From positions 1 through 64,000 of the forward strand of contig SCUU01000077.1 of the NCBI GenBank assembly GCA_004297065.1: DNA of 64,000 bases, written 5' to 3'. The notes below the pieces were generated by a model, which ran no database searches, was not told the origin of the DNA, and saw only the letters and a list, made by a program, of their open reading frames with translations. Every line of letters starts with the position of its first letter. Position 1 is the stretch's first letter. A program made the position numbers and the translations under genes. Source of the DNA: Gallionellaceae bacterium (lineage in GTDB: Bacteria; Pseudomonadota; Gammaproteobacteria; Burkholderiales; Gallionellaceae). Positions 11,596 through 21,630 of this stretch are shown here, in pieces.

Positions 11596-12429
11596 ATGAC
11601 TCCAGACCAATACTGCCAAGACAAAGCCGCCGCCAGCGGCTCCAGCTTCTACAACAGCTTCCGTTTTTTGGACAAAGACAAGCGCCGCGCCATCACCGCG
11701 CTGTATGCCTTTTGCCGCGAGGTGGACGACGTGGTGGACGAATGCTCGGACACCAACGTGGCGCGCACCACGCTCAACTGGTGGCGCGATGAAGTTGCCG
11801 CGATATACAGCGGCAAACCGCAACATCCCGTGGCTATCGCGCTCGTCCCCATCGTCAAACAATACAACATGGCGCAGGAGCATCTGCTGGAGATCATCGA
11901 CGGCATGGAGATGGATATCGACCAGCCGCGCTATGCCGATTTCAAGGCGCTGCAACTGTATTGCTACCGCGTCGCCTCGGTGGTCGGCCTGCTCACGGTG
12001 GAAATTTTTGGTTACACCGACCGCCAGACGCTGAAGTACGCGCACGACCTCGGCATCGCCTTCCAGCTCACCAACATCATCCGCGACGTGGGCGAAGATG
12101 CGCGGCGCAACCGCATCTATTTGCCGATGGACGAGCTGCAACAGTTCGGCGTACCGGCTGCGGATATTCTCAATTCGCGCGAAACCGAAAACTTTCAGAA
12201 GCTGATGGCCTTTCAGGTCGAGCGCGCCCGCCAGTATTACCGCCAAGCGCTCGAACATCTGCCTGCCGTAGACCGCAAAGCGCAGCGCACGGGGCTCATC
12301 ATGGCGGCTATCTATCAGGCCACGCTGGACGAGGTCGTGTCCAGCGGTTGCCATGTGCTGAAAGAGCGCGTCTCGCTCACGCCGACATACAAACTGTGGC
12401 TGGCGGTCAAGGCATGGTGGAAAAGCTAA
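11596..12429 (+). CDS. hpnD: Presqualene diphosphate synthase HpnD
   Basis: TPDQYCQDKAAASGSSFYNSFRFLDKDKRRAITALYAFCREVDDVVDE...LTNIIRDVGEDARRNRIYLP. Confidence 0.93.
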   Translation: MTPDQYCQDKAAASGSSFYNSFRFLDKDKRRAITALYAFCREVDDVVDECSDTNVARTTLNWWRDEVAAIYSGKPQHPVAIALVPIVKQYNMAQEHLLEIIDGMEMDIDQPRYADFKALQLYCYRVASVVGLLTVEIFGYTDRQTLKYAHDLGIAFQLTNIIRDVGEDARRNRIYLPMDELQQFGVPAADILNSRETENFQKLMAFQVERARQYYRQALEHLPAVDRKAQRTGLIMAAIYQATLDEVVSSGCHVLKERVSLTPTYKLWLAVKAWWKS

Positions 12430-13997
12430 CCCCTCCCAACCTCCCCTTTTCAGGGGAGGAGCCCGCTCCCTCCCTGAGAAGGGAGGGCTGGGGTGGGTTA
12501 AGGGTTGGAGTTATCGGCGGCGGTTATGCTGGCATGGCCGCCGCCGTCACGCTTGCCGAACAAGGCATCCCCGTCACCGTCTTCGAAAGCGCCAAACAGC
12601 TCGGCGGTCGCGCACGCGGGGTGCGCATTCCAAATCCGATTCGGCAGAAAGAACAACACGCCCCTCCCTCTATCCAATTTTCTGATGGAACGACTGATGG
12701 AACAACTAGCCATCTCACTAAGCCGCACAAAACGCGGCAAGTGATTGGTTATAGCCATTCGACTAAGCCCGCAAGTGGACAAGTCGCTGGTTACCCCGGA
12801 GGGGGAAAGGGCGACCGCCCCCTGTCGGGGGATTATTTGACTCTGGACAATGGCCAGCACATCCTGCTCGGCTGCTACCGCAACACGCTCAAGCTCATCG
12901 CCCAAGTCGGCGGCAATATCGAACAGGATTTTTTGCGCTTGCCGCTGCAACTCACGCTGCACGACCGCTTTGAACTCAAAGCCCCGCACCTGCCCGCGCC
13001 GCTGCATCTGCTCGTCGCCCTGCTCGCCGCTCAAGGATTGTCCTTCGCCGAACGTCTGCAAGCGGCGCGTTTCATGCTGGCGATGCGCAAACTGAAATTC
13101 AAACTGGCGCGCGATGTCAGCGCGCTGGCGTTGCTGCGCGCCCACGGACAAAGCGAAGACCTGATCCGCCTGATGTGGGAACCTATCTGCATTTCTGCGC
13201 TGAATACGCCGACGCACAAGGCTTCCGCGCAAGTATTGCTCAACGTGCTGCGCGACAGTTTGAATGGCCGTTTTGCGGATAGCGAAATGCTGTTGCCGCG
13301 TCTGGATTTTTCCGCACTGTTCCCGGATCGGGCGGCGCAATACGTGACGCGGCACGGCGGCACGGTACTGGCTTCCTGCGGCGTGGACGCCATCATTCCG
13401 CACGACGATGGTGTCGAGTTAATCACAGCACAGGGCACACAGCATTTCAGCCACATCGTCTGCGCGGCAGCTCCCGCCAATACCGCGCGCCTGTTCCGCG
13501 CCATCCCGGCACTCGTCCCCGTCGCCGCACAAATTGATGCCATCCCCTACCAACCCATCTACACCGTGTATCTGCAATATCCCGCCCATGTCACCCTGCC
13601 GCAGCCCATGCTGGGATTCGAGCGCTGTATTGCACAGTGGTTGTTCGACAAAGGTCGGATTGCGAAACAGCGCGGCCTTATCGCCGCAGTCATCAGTGCA
13701 GAAGGACTACATCAGGAGTGGGATCACGAACAACTGGGCGAAAAAGTCGCACAAGAATTGCGCGAACAACTCGGCATCGCAGATACGCCGTTGTGGCACA
13801 AGGTCATTGCCGAAAAACGAGCCACCTTTTCGTGCAGCGTGAACCTGTCCCGCCCTATCCACACCACACCGCTTGCCAACGTAATGCTGGCAGGCGATTT
13901 CAGCGCAGGCGATTATCCGGCGACGTTAGAGGGGGCGATTTTGAGCGGGATACGTGCAGCGAATGAAGTTATTCATGCACACGTGTGTAAACGCTAG
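12414..13997 (+). CDS. hpnE: Hydroxysqualene dehydroxylase HpnE, with two repeat-derived segments
   Basis: RVGVIGGGYAGMAAAVTLAEQGIPVTVFESAKQLGGRARGV...LTLDNGQHILLGCYRNTLKLI; repeat-derived N-terminal extension and internal insert. Confidence 0.88.
   Translation: MVEKLTPPNLPFSGEEPAPSLRREGWGGLRVGVIGGGYAGMAAAVTLAEQGIPVTVFESAKQLGGRARGVRIPNPIRQKEQHAPPSIQFSDGTTDGTTSHLTKPHKTRQVIGYSHSTKPASGQVAGYPGGGKGDRPLSGDYLTLDNGQHILLGCYRNTLKLIAQVGGNIEQDFLRLPLQLTLHDRFELKAPHLPAPLHLLVALLAAQGLSFAERLQAARFMLAMRKLKFKLARDVSALALLRAHGQSEDLIRLMWEPICISALNTPTHKASAQVLLNVLRDSLNGRFADSEMLLPRLDFSALFPDRAAQYVTRHGGTVLASCGVDAIIPHDDGVELITAQGTQHFSHIVCAAAPANTARLFRAIPALVPVAAQIDAIPYQPIYTVYLQYPAHVTLPQPMLGFERCIAQWLFDKGRIAKQRGLIAAVISAEGLHQEWDHEQLGEKVAQELREQLGIADTPLWHKVIAEKRATFSCSVNLSRPIHTTPLANVMLAGDFSAGDYPATLEGAILSGIRAANEVIHAHVCKR
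12428..12500. repeat. C-rich/G-rich palindrome encoding the HpnE N-terminal extension
   Basis: acccctcccaacctccccttttcaggggaggagc / gctccctccctgagaagggagggctggggtgggtt; same type as 46291-46370. Confidence 0.8.
12659..12811 (+). repeat. Family A element (about 1.5 units), in-frame within hpnE
   Basis: tgatggaacaactagccatctcactaag-ccgcacaaaacgcgg-caagtgattggttat then agccattcgactaagcccgcaagtggacaagtcgctggttacccc. Confidence 0.85.
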
Positions 13998-14155
13998 TGT
14001 CGCAAACCAGAAATAACGGGACAAATGAAACGGGTGGATTTTTTTGTCAGGCAAGGCGCAGACCCACAGCCGTATGGGGTATACGGCAAGGGGGTGCAAC
14101 GCGGCATGGCGAAAAAAGACGCCGTTTCATGTTTCGTTATTTCTGGTTTGCGACA
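13998..14155. mobile_element. 158-bp MITE-like element with long terminal inverted repeats and 4-bp duplication (CTAG)
   Basis: TGTCGCAAACCAGAAATAACGggACAaATGAAACGG ... inverse complement CCGTTTCATGTttCGTTATTTCTGGTTTGCGACA; CTAG at 13994-13997 and 14156-14159. Confidence 0.85.
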
Positions 14156-14163
14156 CTAGGCTC

Positions 14164-15366
14164 TTACCAGCCCGACTCACGCTCCGGCGTCGCAGTAATT
14201 TTGTGGATGCTGAGGTCGGCACCGTTAAACTCCTCTTCGGCGTCGAGGCGAATACCCACGGTCTTTTTCAATACGCCATAAACGGCAAAGCCTCCAGCCA
14301 GGGCAATGCCGATACCGAACAATGTGCCGACAAGTTGCGACATGAAGCTGACGCCGCCGACGCCGCCCAAAGCCTTGGTGCCGAATATGCCCGCAGCAAT
14401 ACCACCCCAGGCACCGCATAAGCCGTGCAACGGCCATACGCCGAGCACGTCGTCGATCTTCCAGCGGTTCTGCGTCAGGGTAAACATCCACACGAACAAG
14501 CCGCCCGCGACGACGCCCACAATCAGCGCCCCCAGCGGGTGCATCAAATCGGAGCCCGCGCACACTGCAACCAGCCCGGCCAGGGGGCCGTTATGGGCAA
14601 AGCCGGGATCGTTTTTCCCCAACCACAAGGCAGCCAGCGTGCCACCGACCATTGCCATCAGGGAATTGACCGCGACCAAGCCGCTGATCTTGCCGATCTC
14701 TTGTGCGGACATGACGTTAAAGCCGAACCAGCCTACGCTCAGTATCCATGCTCCGAGCGCAAGGAATGGGATACTGGAAGGCGGGTGGGCGGAGATGCGC
14801 CCTTCCTTGTTGTAGCGCCCGCGCCGCGCACCCAGCAGCAGTACTGCGGCCAAACCGATCCAGCCGCCCACCGCATGCACCACGACCGATCCTGCAAAAT
14901 CATGGAACTCGGCACCGAACGCTGCATTCAGCCAGTCTTGTATGCCGAAGCGGTGGTTCCATGCGATGCCCTCAAAGAAGGGATACACGAAGCCGACCAG
15001 CATGAAAGTCGCGGCTTGCTGCGGATTGAATTTGGCGCGTTCGGCAATACCGCCCGAAACGATGGCGGGAATCGCCGCCGCAAAGGTGAGCAGGAAAAAA
15101 AACTTCACCAGCTCATAACCGTTCTTCTGCGCCAGCACGTCCGCCCCGCTGAAAAAATTCACACCGTAAGCGATGCTGTAGCCGATAAAAAAATACGCCA
15201 AGGTCGAGATGGCAAAGTCGGTGAGTATTTTGACCAGCGCATTGACCTGGTTCTTTTTGCGTACCGTGCCCAATTCCAGAAACGCGAAGCCCGCATGCAT
15301 CGCGAGCACCATAATGGCGCCAAGAAGAATAAACAGTGCATCGCTGCCAACTTTCAGGTTTTCCAT
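14164..15366 (-). CDS. amt: Ammonium transporter (Amt family)
   Basis: DFAGSVVVHAVGGWIGLAAVLLLGARRGRY; FGFNVMSAQ; DDVLGVWPLHGLCGAWGGIAAGIFG. Confidence 0.93.
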   Translation of the reverse strand: MENLKVGSDALFILLGAIMVLAMHAGFAFLELGTVRKKNQVNALVKILTDFAISTLAYFFIGYSIAYGVNFFSGADVLAQKNGYELVKFFFLLTFAAAIPAIVSGGIAERAKFNPQQAATFMLVGFVYPFFEGIAWNHRFGIQDWLNAAFGAEFHDFAGSVVVHAVGGWIGLAAVLLLGARRGRYNKEGRISAHPPSSIPFLALGAWILSVGWFGFNVMSAQEIGKISGLVAVNSLMAMVGGTLAALWLGKNDPGFAHNGPLAGLVAVCAGSDLMHPLGALIVGVVAGGLFVWMFTLTQNRWKIDDVLGVWPLHGLCGAWGGIAAGIFGTKALGGVGGVSFMSQLVGTLFGIGIALAGGFAVYGVLKKTVGIRLDAEEEFNGADLSIHKITATPERESGW

Positions 15367-15539
15367 AGTTTTCTATAGTCGCAAACAGCGGAACGGAATG
15401 CAAGTTCCGCCCCAGTAACACGTAAGACCGGTTTAAAAAGATTTTATTAAGCCAGATTGGGTGACATGCATCCCTAAATTCACTATGGGTGTCTTGTAAA
15501 TTTATGCGCACCACGATGGCACCTTTACTCAGTGCGGCG

Positions 15540-16082
15540 CTACGCCCGATTACAGAGCACCTTCTCCAGCCAAAACAAACCGACGATCGTTTTGCTGTCG
15601 GTAATTTTTCCCGACAGTACCCACTCGATTGCCTCAATCGGGGACAACTCGAACACTTCCAGAAACTCACCCTCGTCGAGCTGGCGTCCTTGGTGCGTCA
15701 GCCCGCGCGCCAAGAAATATTCCATTTTCTCATCGGAGAATCCGATACAAGGCCATGCGCTTGAAAGATGCGCCCACTCGCGCGCCACATAGCCGGTCTC
15801 TTCCAGCAATTCGCGCTGTGCCGTCAGCAGCATGTCTTCGCCGTGATCTATTTTGCCGGCGGGCAACTCGATGAATTCCCGCTGCGCTGCATAGCGGAAC
15901 TGGCGCTCCATCACCAGATTGCCGTTATCCAGCAAAGCGAGGATAGCCACGGCACCGGGATGTTTGATGTACTCGCGCGTGCCGATACTGCCGTCGGGCA
16001 ACTGTGCATGGTCTTTATGCACTTGAATGAAATTGCCCGCATACACCAGCGCGGTATCCAGCTGCGTCTCTTTTAAATCCAT
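15540..16082 (-). CDS. NUDIX hydrolase (ADP-ribose pyrophosphatase-like)
   Basis: FIELPAGKIDHGEDMLLTAQRELLEETGY Nudix box. Confidence 0.9.
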   Translation of the reverse strand: MDLKETQLDTALVYAGNFIQVHKDHAQLPDGSIGTREYIKHPGAVAILALLDNGNLVMERQFRYAAQREFIELPAGKIDHGEDMLLTAQRELLEETGYVAREWAHLSSAWPCIGFSDEKMEYFLARGLTHQGRQLDEGEFLEVFELSPIEAIEWVLSGKITDSKTIVGLFWLEKVLCNRA

Positions 16083-16152
16083 TCGAATATCCCAGCAAAC
16101 AAACACTCCCGCCGTGGCGGGAGTGTTTCATCAATCAGTCTTGCGCGCAGGG

Positions 16153-17604
16153 TTAGTGCAGCAACAACGACTGCTGGACCGCAACCGCGCACACCGACAT
16201 CAAGGTGCCCGGCAAGATACCCAACGCCAGCACCGCAAAACCGTTGATGGAAATCAACAGGCTGCTGTCCGGCTGCATATAGATACGTCCGTGGCTTTCC
16301 GGCGCATCGAAATACATCAGCTTCACAATGCGCAGGTAGTAGAACGCGCCGATCAGCGAGAACAGCACCGCCATGATAACCAGCGGGATGTGCCCCGCCG
16401 CCACGGCCGCATTCAACACCGAGAACTTGGCGTAGAAACCCACTGTCGGCGGCACGCCGGCCATAGAGAACATCAACAGCAGCATCATGAATGCGAGCCA
16501 CGGGCTGCGTTGGTTGAGTCCCTTGAAGTCGTTGATGCTGTCCGCTTCGAAACCTTCGCGCGACAGCAGCATGATCATGCCGAATCCGCCCAAACTCATC
16601 AGCACATAAACCACGGCATAAAACATGGCCGAGCCGTAACCTTCGACGCTGCCGCTCAGCACGCCGACCAGCAGGAAGCCCATGTGGGCGATGGTCGAAT
16701 ACGCGAACATGCGCTTGATGTTGATCTGCGCAATCGCGCTGATGTTGCCCACCGCCATCGACAGTACGGCCAGTATCGCCAGCATGCCCGACCAGTGGAT
16801 CATCAGCGGCTGCATACCTTCAACCAGAATGCGCATCACGAAAGCGAATGCGGCCAGCTTGGGCGCGGTACCGATGAGCATGGTCATCGCGGTCGGCGCA
16901 CCGTGGTATACGTCGGGCACCCACATATGGAAAGGCACGGCACCCAGCTTGAAGGCCAGACCGGAAACGATGAACACCAGGCCGAACACCAGCAGCGCCT
17001 TGTTGGGAACGCCATGCCGGATCGCCGCAGAAACGGCGTTCACATCCAGCGTACCCGTAGCGCCGTACAGCATGGACATGCCGTACAGCAGCAGGCCGGA
17101 GGCCAGCGCGCCAAGAATGAAGTATTTCATCGCCGCCTCTGTTGCCGTCGCGGAATCGCGTTGCAAGGCCACCATTGCATACAAACTGAGCGACAGCAGT
17201 TCCAGACCGAGATACAGCGTGAGGAAGTGGCTGGCGGAGATCATCACCATCATGCCCAACAGCGCGAACAGCACCAAAGCAAGGAACTCGCCGGAGAACA
17301 GGCCGCGCGCCAACAGGTAGGTGCGCGAATACACCAGCATCATGGACACCGCCAGATAGCTCAACAGCTTCAACACGTCGGACATCAGGTCATCCACAAA
17401 CATGTTGTGGAACAGATGCGCCACGCCATTGTGGTGCGTCGCCACGGTAATCAGCGAGCAGCCCAGCAAGGTGATCTGCACCAGCAAATAGGTCACGGTT
17501 TTGGTGCGGCCGGAAGTGAACAGATCCGCGATCAGGATCACACTCACCATCGCCAACAGAAAGATTTCTGCGTAGGCGGGAAACAGGGTGGACAAGAAAC
17601 TCAT
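16153..17604 (-). CDS. nuoN: NADH-quinone oxidoreductase subunit N
   Basis: Proton-pumping family membrane protein, last gene of the nuo operon. Confidence 0.93.
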   Translation of the reverse strand: MSFLSTLFPAYAEIFLLAMVSVILIADLFTSGRTKTVTYLLVQITLLGCSLITVATHHNGVAHLFHNMFVDDLMSDVLKLLSYLAVSMMLVYSRTYLLARGLFSGEFLALVLFALLGMMVMISASHFLTLYLGLELLSLSLYAMVALQRDSATATEAAMKYFILGALASGLLLYGMSMLYGATGTLDVNAVSAAIRHGVPNKALLVFGLVFIVSGLAFKLGAVPFHMWVPDVYHGAPTAMTMLIGTAPKLAAFAFVMRILVEGMQPLMIHWSGMLAILAVLSMAVGNISAIAQINIKRMFAYSTIAHMGFLLVGVLSGSVEGYGSAMFYAVVYVLMSLGGFGMIMLLSREGFEADSINDFKGLNQRSPWLAFMMLLLMFSMAGVPPTVGFYAKFSVLNAAVAAGHIPLVIMAVLFSLIGAFYYLRIVKLMYFDAPESHGRIYMQPDSSLLISINGFAVLALGILPGTLMSVCAVAVQQSLLLH

Positions 17605-17642
17605 ATTTTCCTCAAGTGCGAATGGCTCGGTTTAGCGGCAAT

Positions 17643-19127
17643 TTAAATTTTTGAACGGGCAAGGTGAACCAGCAGATCGTTCACCGACGCATGCAATATC
17701 TCGCTGACCGGCAAAGGGTACAGCCCCATACCCAGCACCGTGATCGCCAGCACGGCAAAGATAATTTTCTCGCGCATGCTGATGTCGTGCAGATGGGCGA
17801 CATGATCGTTGGCGACCGCACCGAAAATTACGCGCTTGTACATCCACAACGTGTAGGCCGCGCCGAAAATCAGCGTGCTGGCGGCCAGGAATGCGTACCA
17901 GAAATTGGCCTTGACCGCCCCCATGATGACCATGAATTCGCCCACGAAACCGCTGGTGCCGGGCAAGCCGCTGTTGGCCATGGCGAACAGCATGAAGAAG
18001 GCCGCGAACACCGGCATCTTGTTGGCCACACCGCCGTAATCGACGATCTGGCGCGAATGCACGCGGTCATACAGCACACCGATACACAGGAACAAGGCGC
18101 CCGCCACAAAACCGTGCGAGATCATCTGGATCAGCGCGCCTTCCATACCGTAGGCGTTAAATATGAAGAAACCCAGCGTCACGAAGCCCATGTGCGAAAT
18201 GGAGGAATAAGCCACCAGTTTTTTCATGTCGGCCTGGGTCAGCGCCACCAGACCGATGTACACCACCGCGATCAGCGACAGCGCGATCATCACCCCCGCC
18301 AAACTATGGCTGGCATCCGGCGCAATCGGCATGGAGAAACGCAGGAAGCCATACGCACCCACTTTCAGCATGATCGCTGCCAGCACCACGGAACCGCCGG
18401 TAGGCGCTTCCACGTGCGCGTCAGGCAACCAGGTATGCACCGGGAACATCGGCACTTTGACCGAGAACGCCATGAAGAACGCGATGAACACCAGTATCTG
18501 CGCCGTCATCGGAATCGCCATCTGGTGGTAGTCGAGTATCTCGAAGCTGCCGCCCGAATGGTTGTACAGGTACAGCAAGGCAACCAGCATCAATAGCGAG
18601 CCGAGCAGGGTGTACAGGAAGAACTTGACCGCCGCATACACGCGGTTCGGGCCGCCCCACACGCCGATAATGATGAACATCGGGATCAGCATCGCTTCCC
18701 AGAAAACGTAAAACAGTATCGCATCCAGCGAAGCAAACACGCCGTTGACCAAGCCGGACATGATGAGGAAAGCGGCCAGATATTGCGCCACGCGCTTCTC
18801 GATCACTTTCCAGCCGGCCAGAACAACCAGCGGGGTAAAGAAACTGTTCAGCAGGATGAACAGCATCGAGATGCCGTCCACGCCGAGGTGGTAATGGATA
18901 TTGAAGCGGACGATCCAGTCCTTCATTTCCACAAACTGCATGGCGCTGGTCATCTTGTCGAAGCCGGTATACAGCGGCAGCGTCACCAGGAAACCCAATA
19001 TCGCGCCCACCAGGGCAATGTATCGGGCAACAGGCGCATTGCGGTCATTTCCGGTCGCCAATACCAGCACACCGAAAATAATGGGAAGCCAGATGGCAAC
19101 GCTTAACAAGGGGAATCCAAAAATCAT
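17643..19127 (-). CDS. nuoM: NADH-quinone oxidoreductase subunit M
   Basis: HTWLPDAHVEAPTGGSVVLAAIMLKVGAYG. Confidence 0.95.
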   Translation of the reverse strand: MIFGFPLLSVAIWLPIIFGVLVLATGNDRNAPVARYIALVGAILGFLVTLPLYTGFDKMTSAMQFVEMKDWIVRFNIHYHLGVDGISMLFILLNSFFTPLVVLAGWKVIEKRVAQYLAAFLIMSGLVNGVFASLDAILFYVFWEAMLIPMFIIIGVWGGPNRVYAAVKFFLYTLLGSLLMLVALLYLYNHSGGSFEILDYHQMAIPMTAQILVFIAFFMAFSVKVPMFPVHTWLPDAHVEAPTGGSVVLAAIMLKVGAYGFLRFSMPIAPDASHSLAGVMIALSLIAVVYIGLVALTQADMKKLVAYSSISHMGFVTLGFFIFNAYGMEGALIQMISHGFVAGALFLCIGVLYDRVHSRQIVDYGGVANKMPVFAAFFMLFAMANSGLPGTSGFVGEFMVIMGAVKANFWYAFLAASTLIFGAAYTLWMYKRVIFGAVANDHVAHLHDISMREKIIFAVLAITVLGMGLYPLPVSEILHASVNDLLVHLARSKI

Positions 19128-19158
19128 GCTTAATATCCTTCAGTATTCTGCAGCGACT

Positions 19159-21294
19159 TTATTCAAACCAGGTGCGGATGGTCAACAACACGAACACGCC
19201 GATGATCATCGAGAACGCGTAGTGGTAAATATAGCCGGACTGCAGGTTGCGCAGCACTCCGGAAATACGCCCCACAAAGCGCGCGGTACCGTTCACCATC
19301 ACCCCATCAATCAACTGCACATCGCCGAACTTCCACAGGAAGCGGCTCGCGCCGCGCGCACCGCCGGCAAAGAACCAGTCGTTGAAACGGTCGAAGTAAT
19401 ATTTGTTGTCGAGCAAGGTATAGATGCCTTCGAAACGTTGCTTGATTGCGGCGGGAATATCGGGGCGCTTCATATAAAAATACCAAGCGCCGAACACACC
19501 GGCCACCGCCAACCAAAAAGGCAGTTCCAGCATATCGTGGAACGCCATGGCAAATGCGCCGTGGAACTCCTCGCGCATTTCAGCCAGTGCATGATGCTCG
19601 TGGCTGATATAGATCGCATCGAGGAAATAATCGCCATACAACATCGGCCCGATCGCGATATAACCGATCACCACGGATGGGATCGCCAGCAATACCAGCG
19701 GCAGCCACACTACCCAGGGTGTCTCATGCGGTTTTTGCCCCGGCGCCAAACCGTGATGGTGGTCATGCGCAACCTCCTCGTCGTCGTGATCGCCTTGATG
19801 AGCTTCGTGAACTTCATCGTTGGCGTCATGCAGAACGTCGTGATGATCCTTATGCTGCGCTCCGGCATGATGCGCTTGTGTCAATTCCGCATTCGCTTTA
19901 GCGGATAGCGGATTGCCTGACTTTGTTATGCCGAAACGCTCTTCACCGTGGAACACGAGGAAGTACATGCGGAAAGAATAAAACGCGGTGACGAACACCC
20001 CGGCAACTACCGCGCAATACGCGATTCCCGATCCGGGCAGATGAGACAATCTCACCGCTTCGATGATGTTTTCTTTGGAATAGAAACCGGAGAAAAACGG
20101 CGTGCCGATCAAGGCCAGCGAACCGATCAAGGAAGTGATCCAGGTAATCGGCATGTACTTGCGCAGGCCGCCCATGTTGCGGATGTCCTGATCGTGGTGC
20201 ATGGCGATGATGACAGAACCGGCAGCCAGGAACAGCAGCGCTTTGAAGAACGCGTGCGTCATCAGGTGGAACACGGCTACCGAGTAAGCCGATGCGCCCA
20301 ATGCCACGGTCATGTAACCGAGTTGCGACAGCGTGGAATACGCCACCACGCGCTTGATGTCGTTCTGGATGATGCCGAGGAAGCCCATGAACAGCGCGGT
20401 GATCGCGCCGATGACCATCACGAAAGACAGTGCGGTCTCGGACAGCTCGAACAGCGGCGACATGCGCGCCACCATGAAAATACCGGCGGTCACCATGGTC
20501 GCCGCGTGGATCAGTGCGGAGATCGGGGTCGGGCCTTCCATCGAATCCGGTAGCCACACATGCAGCGGGAATTGCGCGCTCTTGCCCATCGCGCCGATGA
20601 ACAGCAGGATGCATATCGCGGTAAGCAGATTCCAGCTCACGCCGGGAATCGGCGCAATGTCGTTCACATAACGATGCGCATTGGCGAACACGGAAGCGTA
20701 ATCCAGCGTACCGAACACCATCAGCACCAGGCCGATACCGAGCAGGAAGCCGAAATCGCCCACGCGGTTGACTAGGAAGGCTTTCAGGTTGGCATAAATT
20801 GCCGTGGGGCGCGTGTACCAGAAGCCGATCAGCAGATAGGACACCAGCCCCACCGCTTCCCAGCCGAAGAACAGTTGCATGAAATTGTTGGCCATCACCA
20901 GCATCAGCATGGAGAAGGTGAACAGCGAGATGTAGCTGAAGAAGCGCTGGTAGCCGGGATCTTCCTGCATGTAGCCTATGGTGTAAATATGTACCATGAG
21001 CGACACGAAGGTCACCACCAGCATCATCATCACCGTCAGGCGGTCGATCAGGAAGCCGACTTCAAAGCTGGTATCGCCGGAAGTCACCCACTTGTATACC
21101 GTGCCGTTAAATTGATGTCCGGCCAGCACATCCTGGAAGATTGCCAATGATGCGATAAAGGAGACGGCCACCAAGGCGATCGTAACGCGATGCGACCACA
21201 CACGCCCCAGCACCTTGCCGAACAGACCGGCTGCAATCGCGCCGACCAACGGTGCCAAAGGAACCAGCAGATAGAGATTTTGCATATTGCTCAT
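19159..21294 (-). CDS. nuoL: NADH-quinone oxidoreductase subunit L, with family B palindrome and His/Asp-rich insert
   Basis: FFGWEAVGLVSYLLIGFWYTRPTA; HVWLPDSMEGPTPISALIHAATMVTAGIF. Confidence 0.95.
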   Translation of the reverse strand: MSNMQNLYLLVPLAPLVGAIAAGLFGKVLGRVWSHRVTIALVAVSFIASLAIFQDVLAGHQFNGTVYKWVTSGDTSFEVGFLIDRLTVMMMLVVTFVSLMVHIYTIGYMQEDPGYQRFFSYISLFTFSMLMLVMANNFMQLFFGWEAVGLVSYLLIGFWYTRPTAIYANLKAFLVNRVGDFGFLLGIGLVLMVFGTLDYASVFANAHRYVNDIAPIPGVSWNLLTAICILLFIGAMGKSAQFPLHVWLPDSMEGPTPISALIHAATMVTAGIFMVARMSPLFELSETALSFVMVIGAITALFMGFLGIIQNDIKRVVAYSTLSQLGYMTVALGASAYSVAVFHLMTHAFFKALLFLAAGSVIIAMHHDQDIRNMGGLRKYMPITWITSLIGSLALIGTPFFSGFYSKENIIEAVRLSHLPGSGIAYCAVVAGVFVTAFYSFRMYFLVFHGEERFGITKSGNPLSAKANAELTQAHHAGAQHKDHHDVLHDANDEVHEAHQGDHDDEEVAHDHHHGLAPGQKPHETPWVVWLPLVLLAIPSVVIGYIAIGPMLYGDYFLDAIYISHEHHALAEMREEFHGAFAMAFHDMLELPFWLAVAGVFGAWYFYMKRPDIPAAIKQRFEGIYTLLDNKYYFDRFNDWFFAGGARGASRFLWKFGDVQLIDGVMVNGTARFVGRISGVLRNLQSGYIYHYAFSMIIGVFVLLTIRTWFE
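19879..19925 (-). repeat. Family B palindromic element, in-frame within nuoL
   Basis: Coding strand CAATCCGCTATCCGCTAAAGCGAATGCGGAATTG encodes GNPLSAKANAELT; 40/47 identical by eye to the thrC copy. Confidence 0.85.
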
Positions 21295-21302
21295 GTGTGC
21301 GC

Positions 21303-21614
21303 TTAACCTTTCAGGCTGCCGAGATCGTCAACATTAATGGTGCGCAAATTGCGGAACAGCACCACCAGGATAGCCAGGCCAATCGCCGCTTCAGCAGCGG
21401 CAACGGTGAGAATGAAGAACACGAAAATTTGACCGGATACATCGTTCAGGTAATGCGAGAACGCGACGAAATTGGTGTTCACCGCCAACAGCATCAATTC
21501 AATCGCCATTAGCAGCACGATGATGTTTTTGCGGTTCAGGAAAATGCCCACCACGCTAATGGCGAATAGCACCGCTCCCAACACCAGGTAATGAGACAAA
21601 CTTAAGCTCAACAT
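21303..21614 (-). CDS. nuoK: NADH-quinone oxidoreductase subunit K
   Basis: [41 protein letters not shown]. Confidence 0.95.
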   Translation of the reverse strand: MLSLSLSHYLVLGAVLFAISVVGIFLNRKNIIVLLMAIELMLLAVNTNFVAFSHYLNDVSGQIFVFFILTVAAAEAAIGLAILVVLFRNLRTINVDDLGSLKG

Positions 21615-21630
21615 ACTTCCCCCCGAATTT

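Noticed and set aside
13997-14281. 94-aa ORF downstream of hpnE
   Set aside because: Mostly translation of the 158-bp MITE-like element, not a real gene.
16027-17646. 539-aa plus-strand ORF opposite nuoN
   Set aside because: Antisense shadow of nuoN; composition dominated by H/Q/R, no recognisable family.
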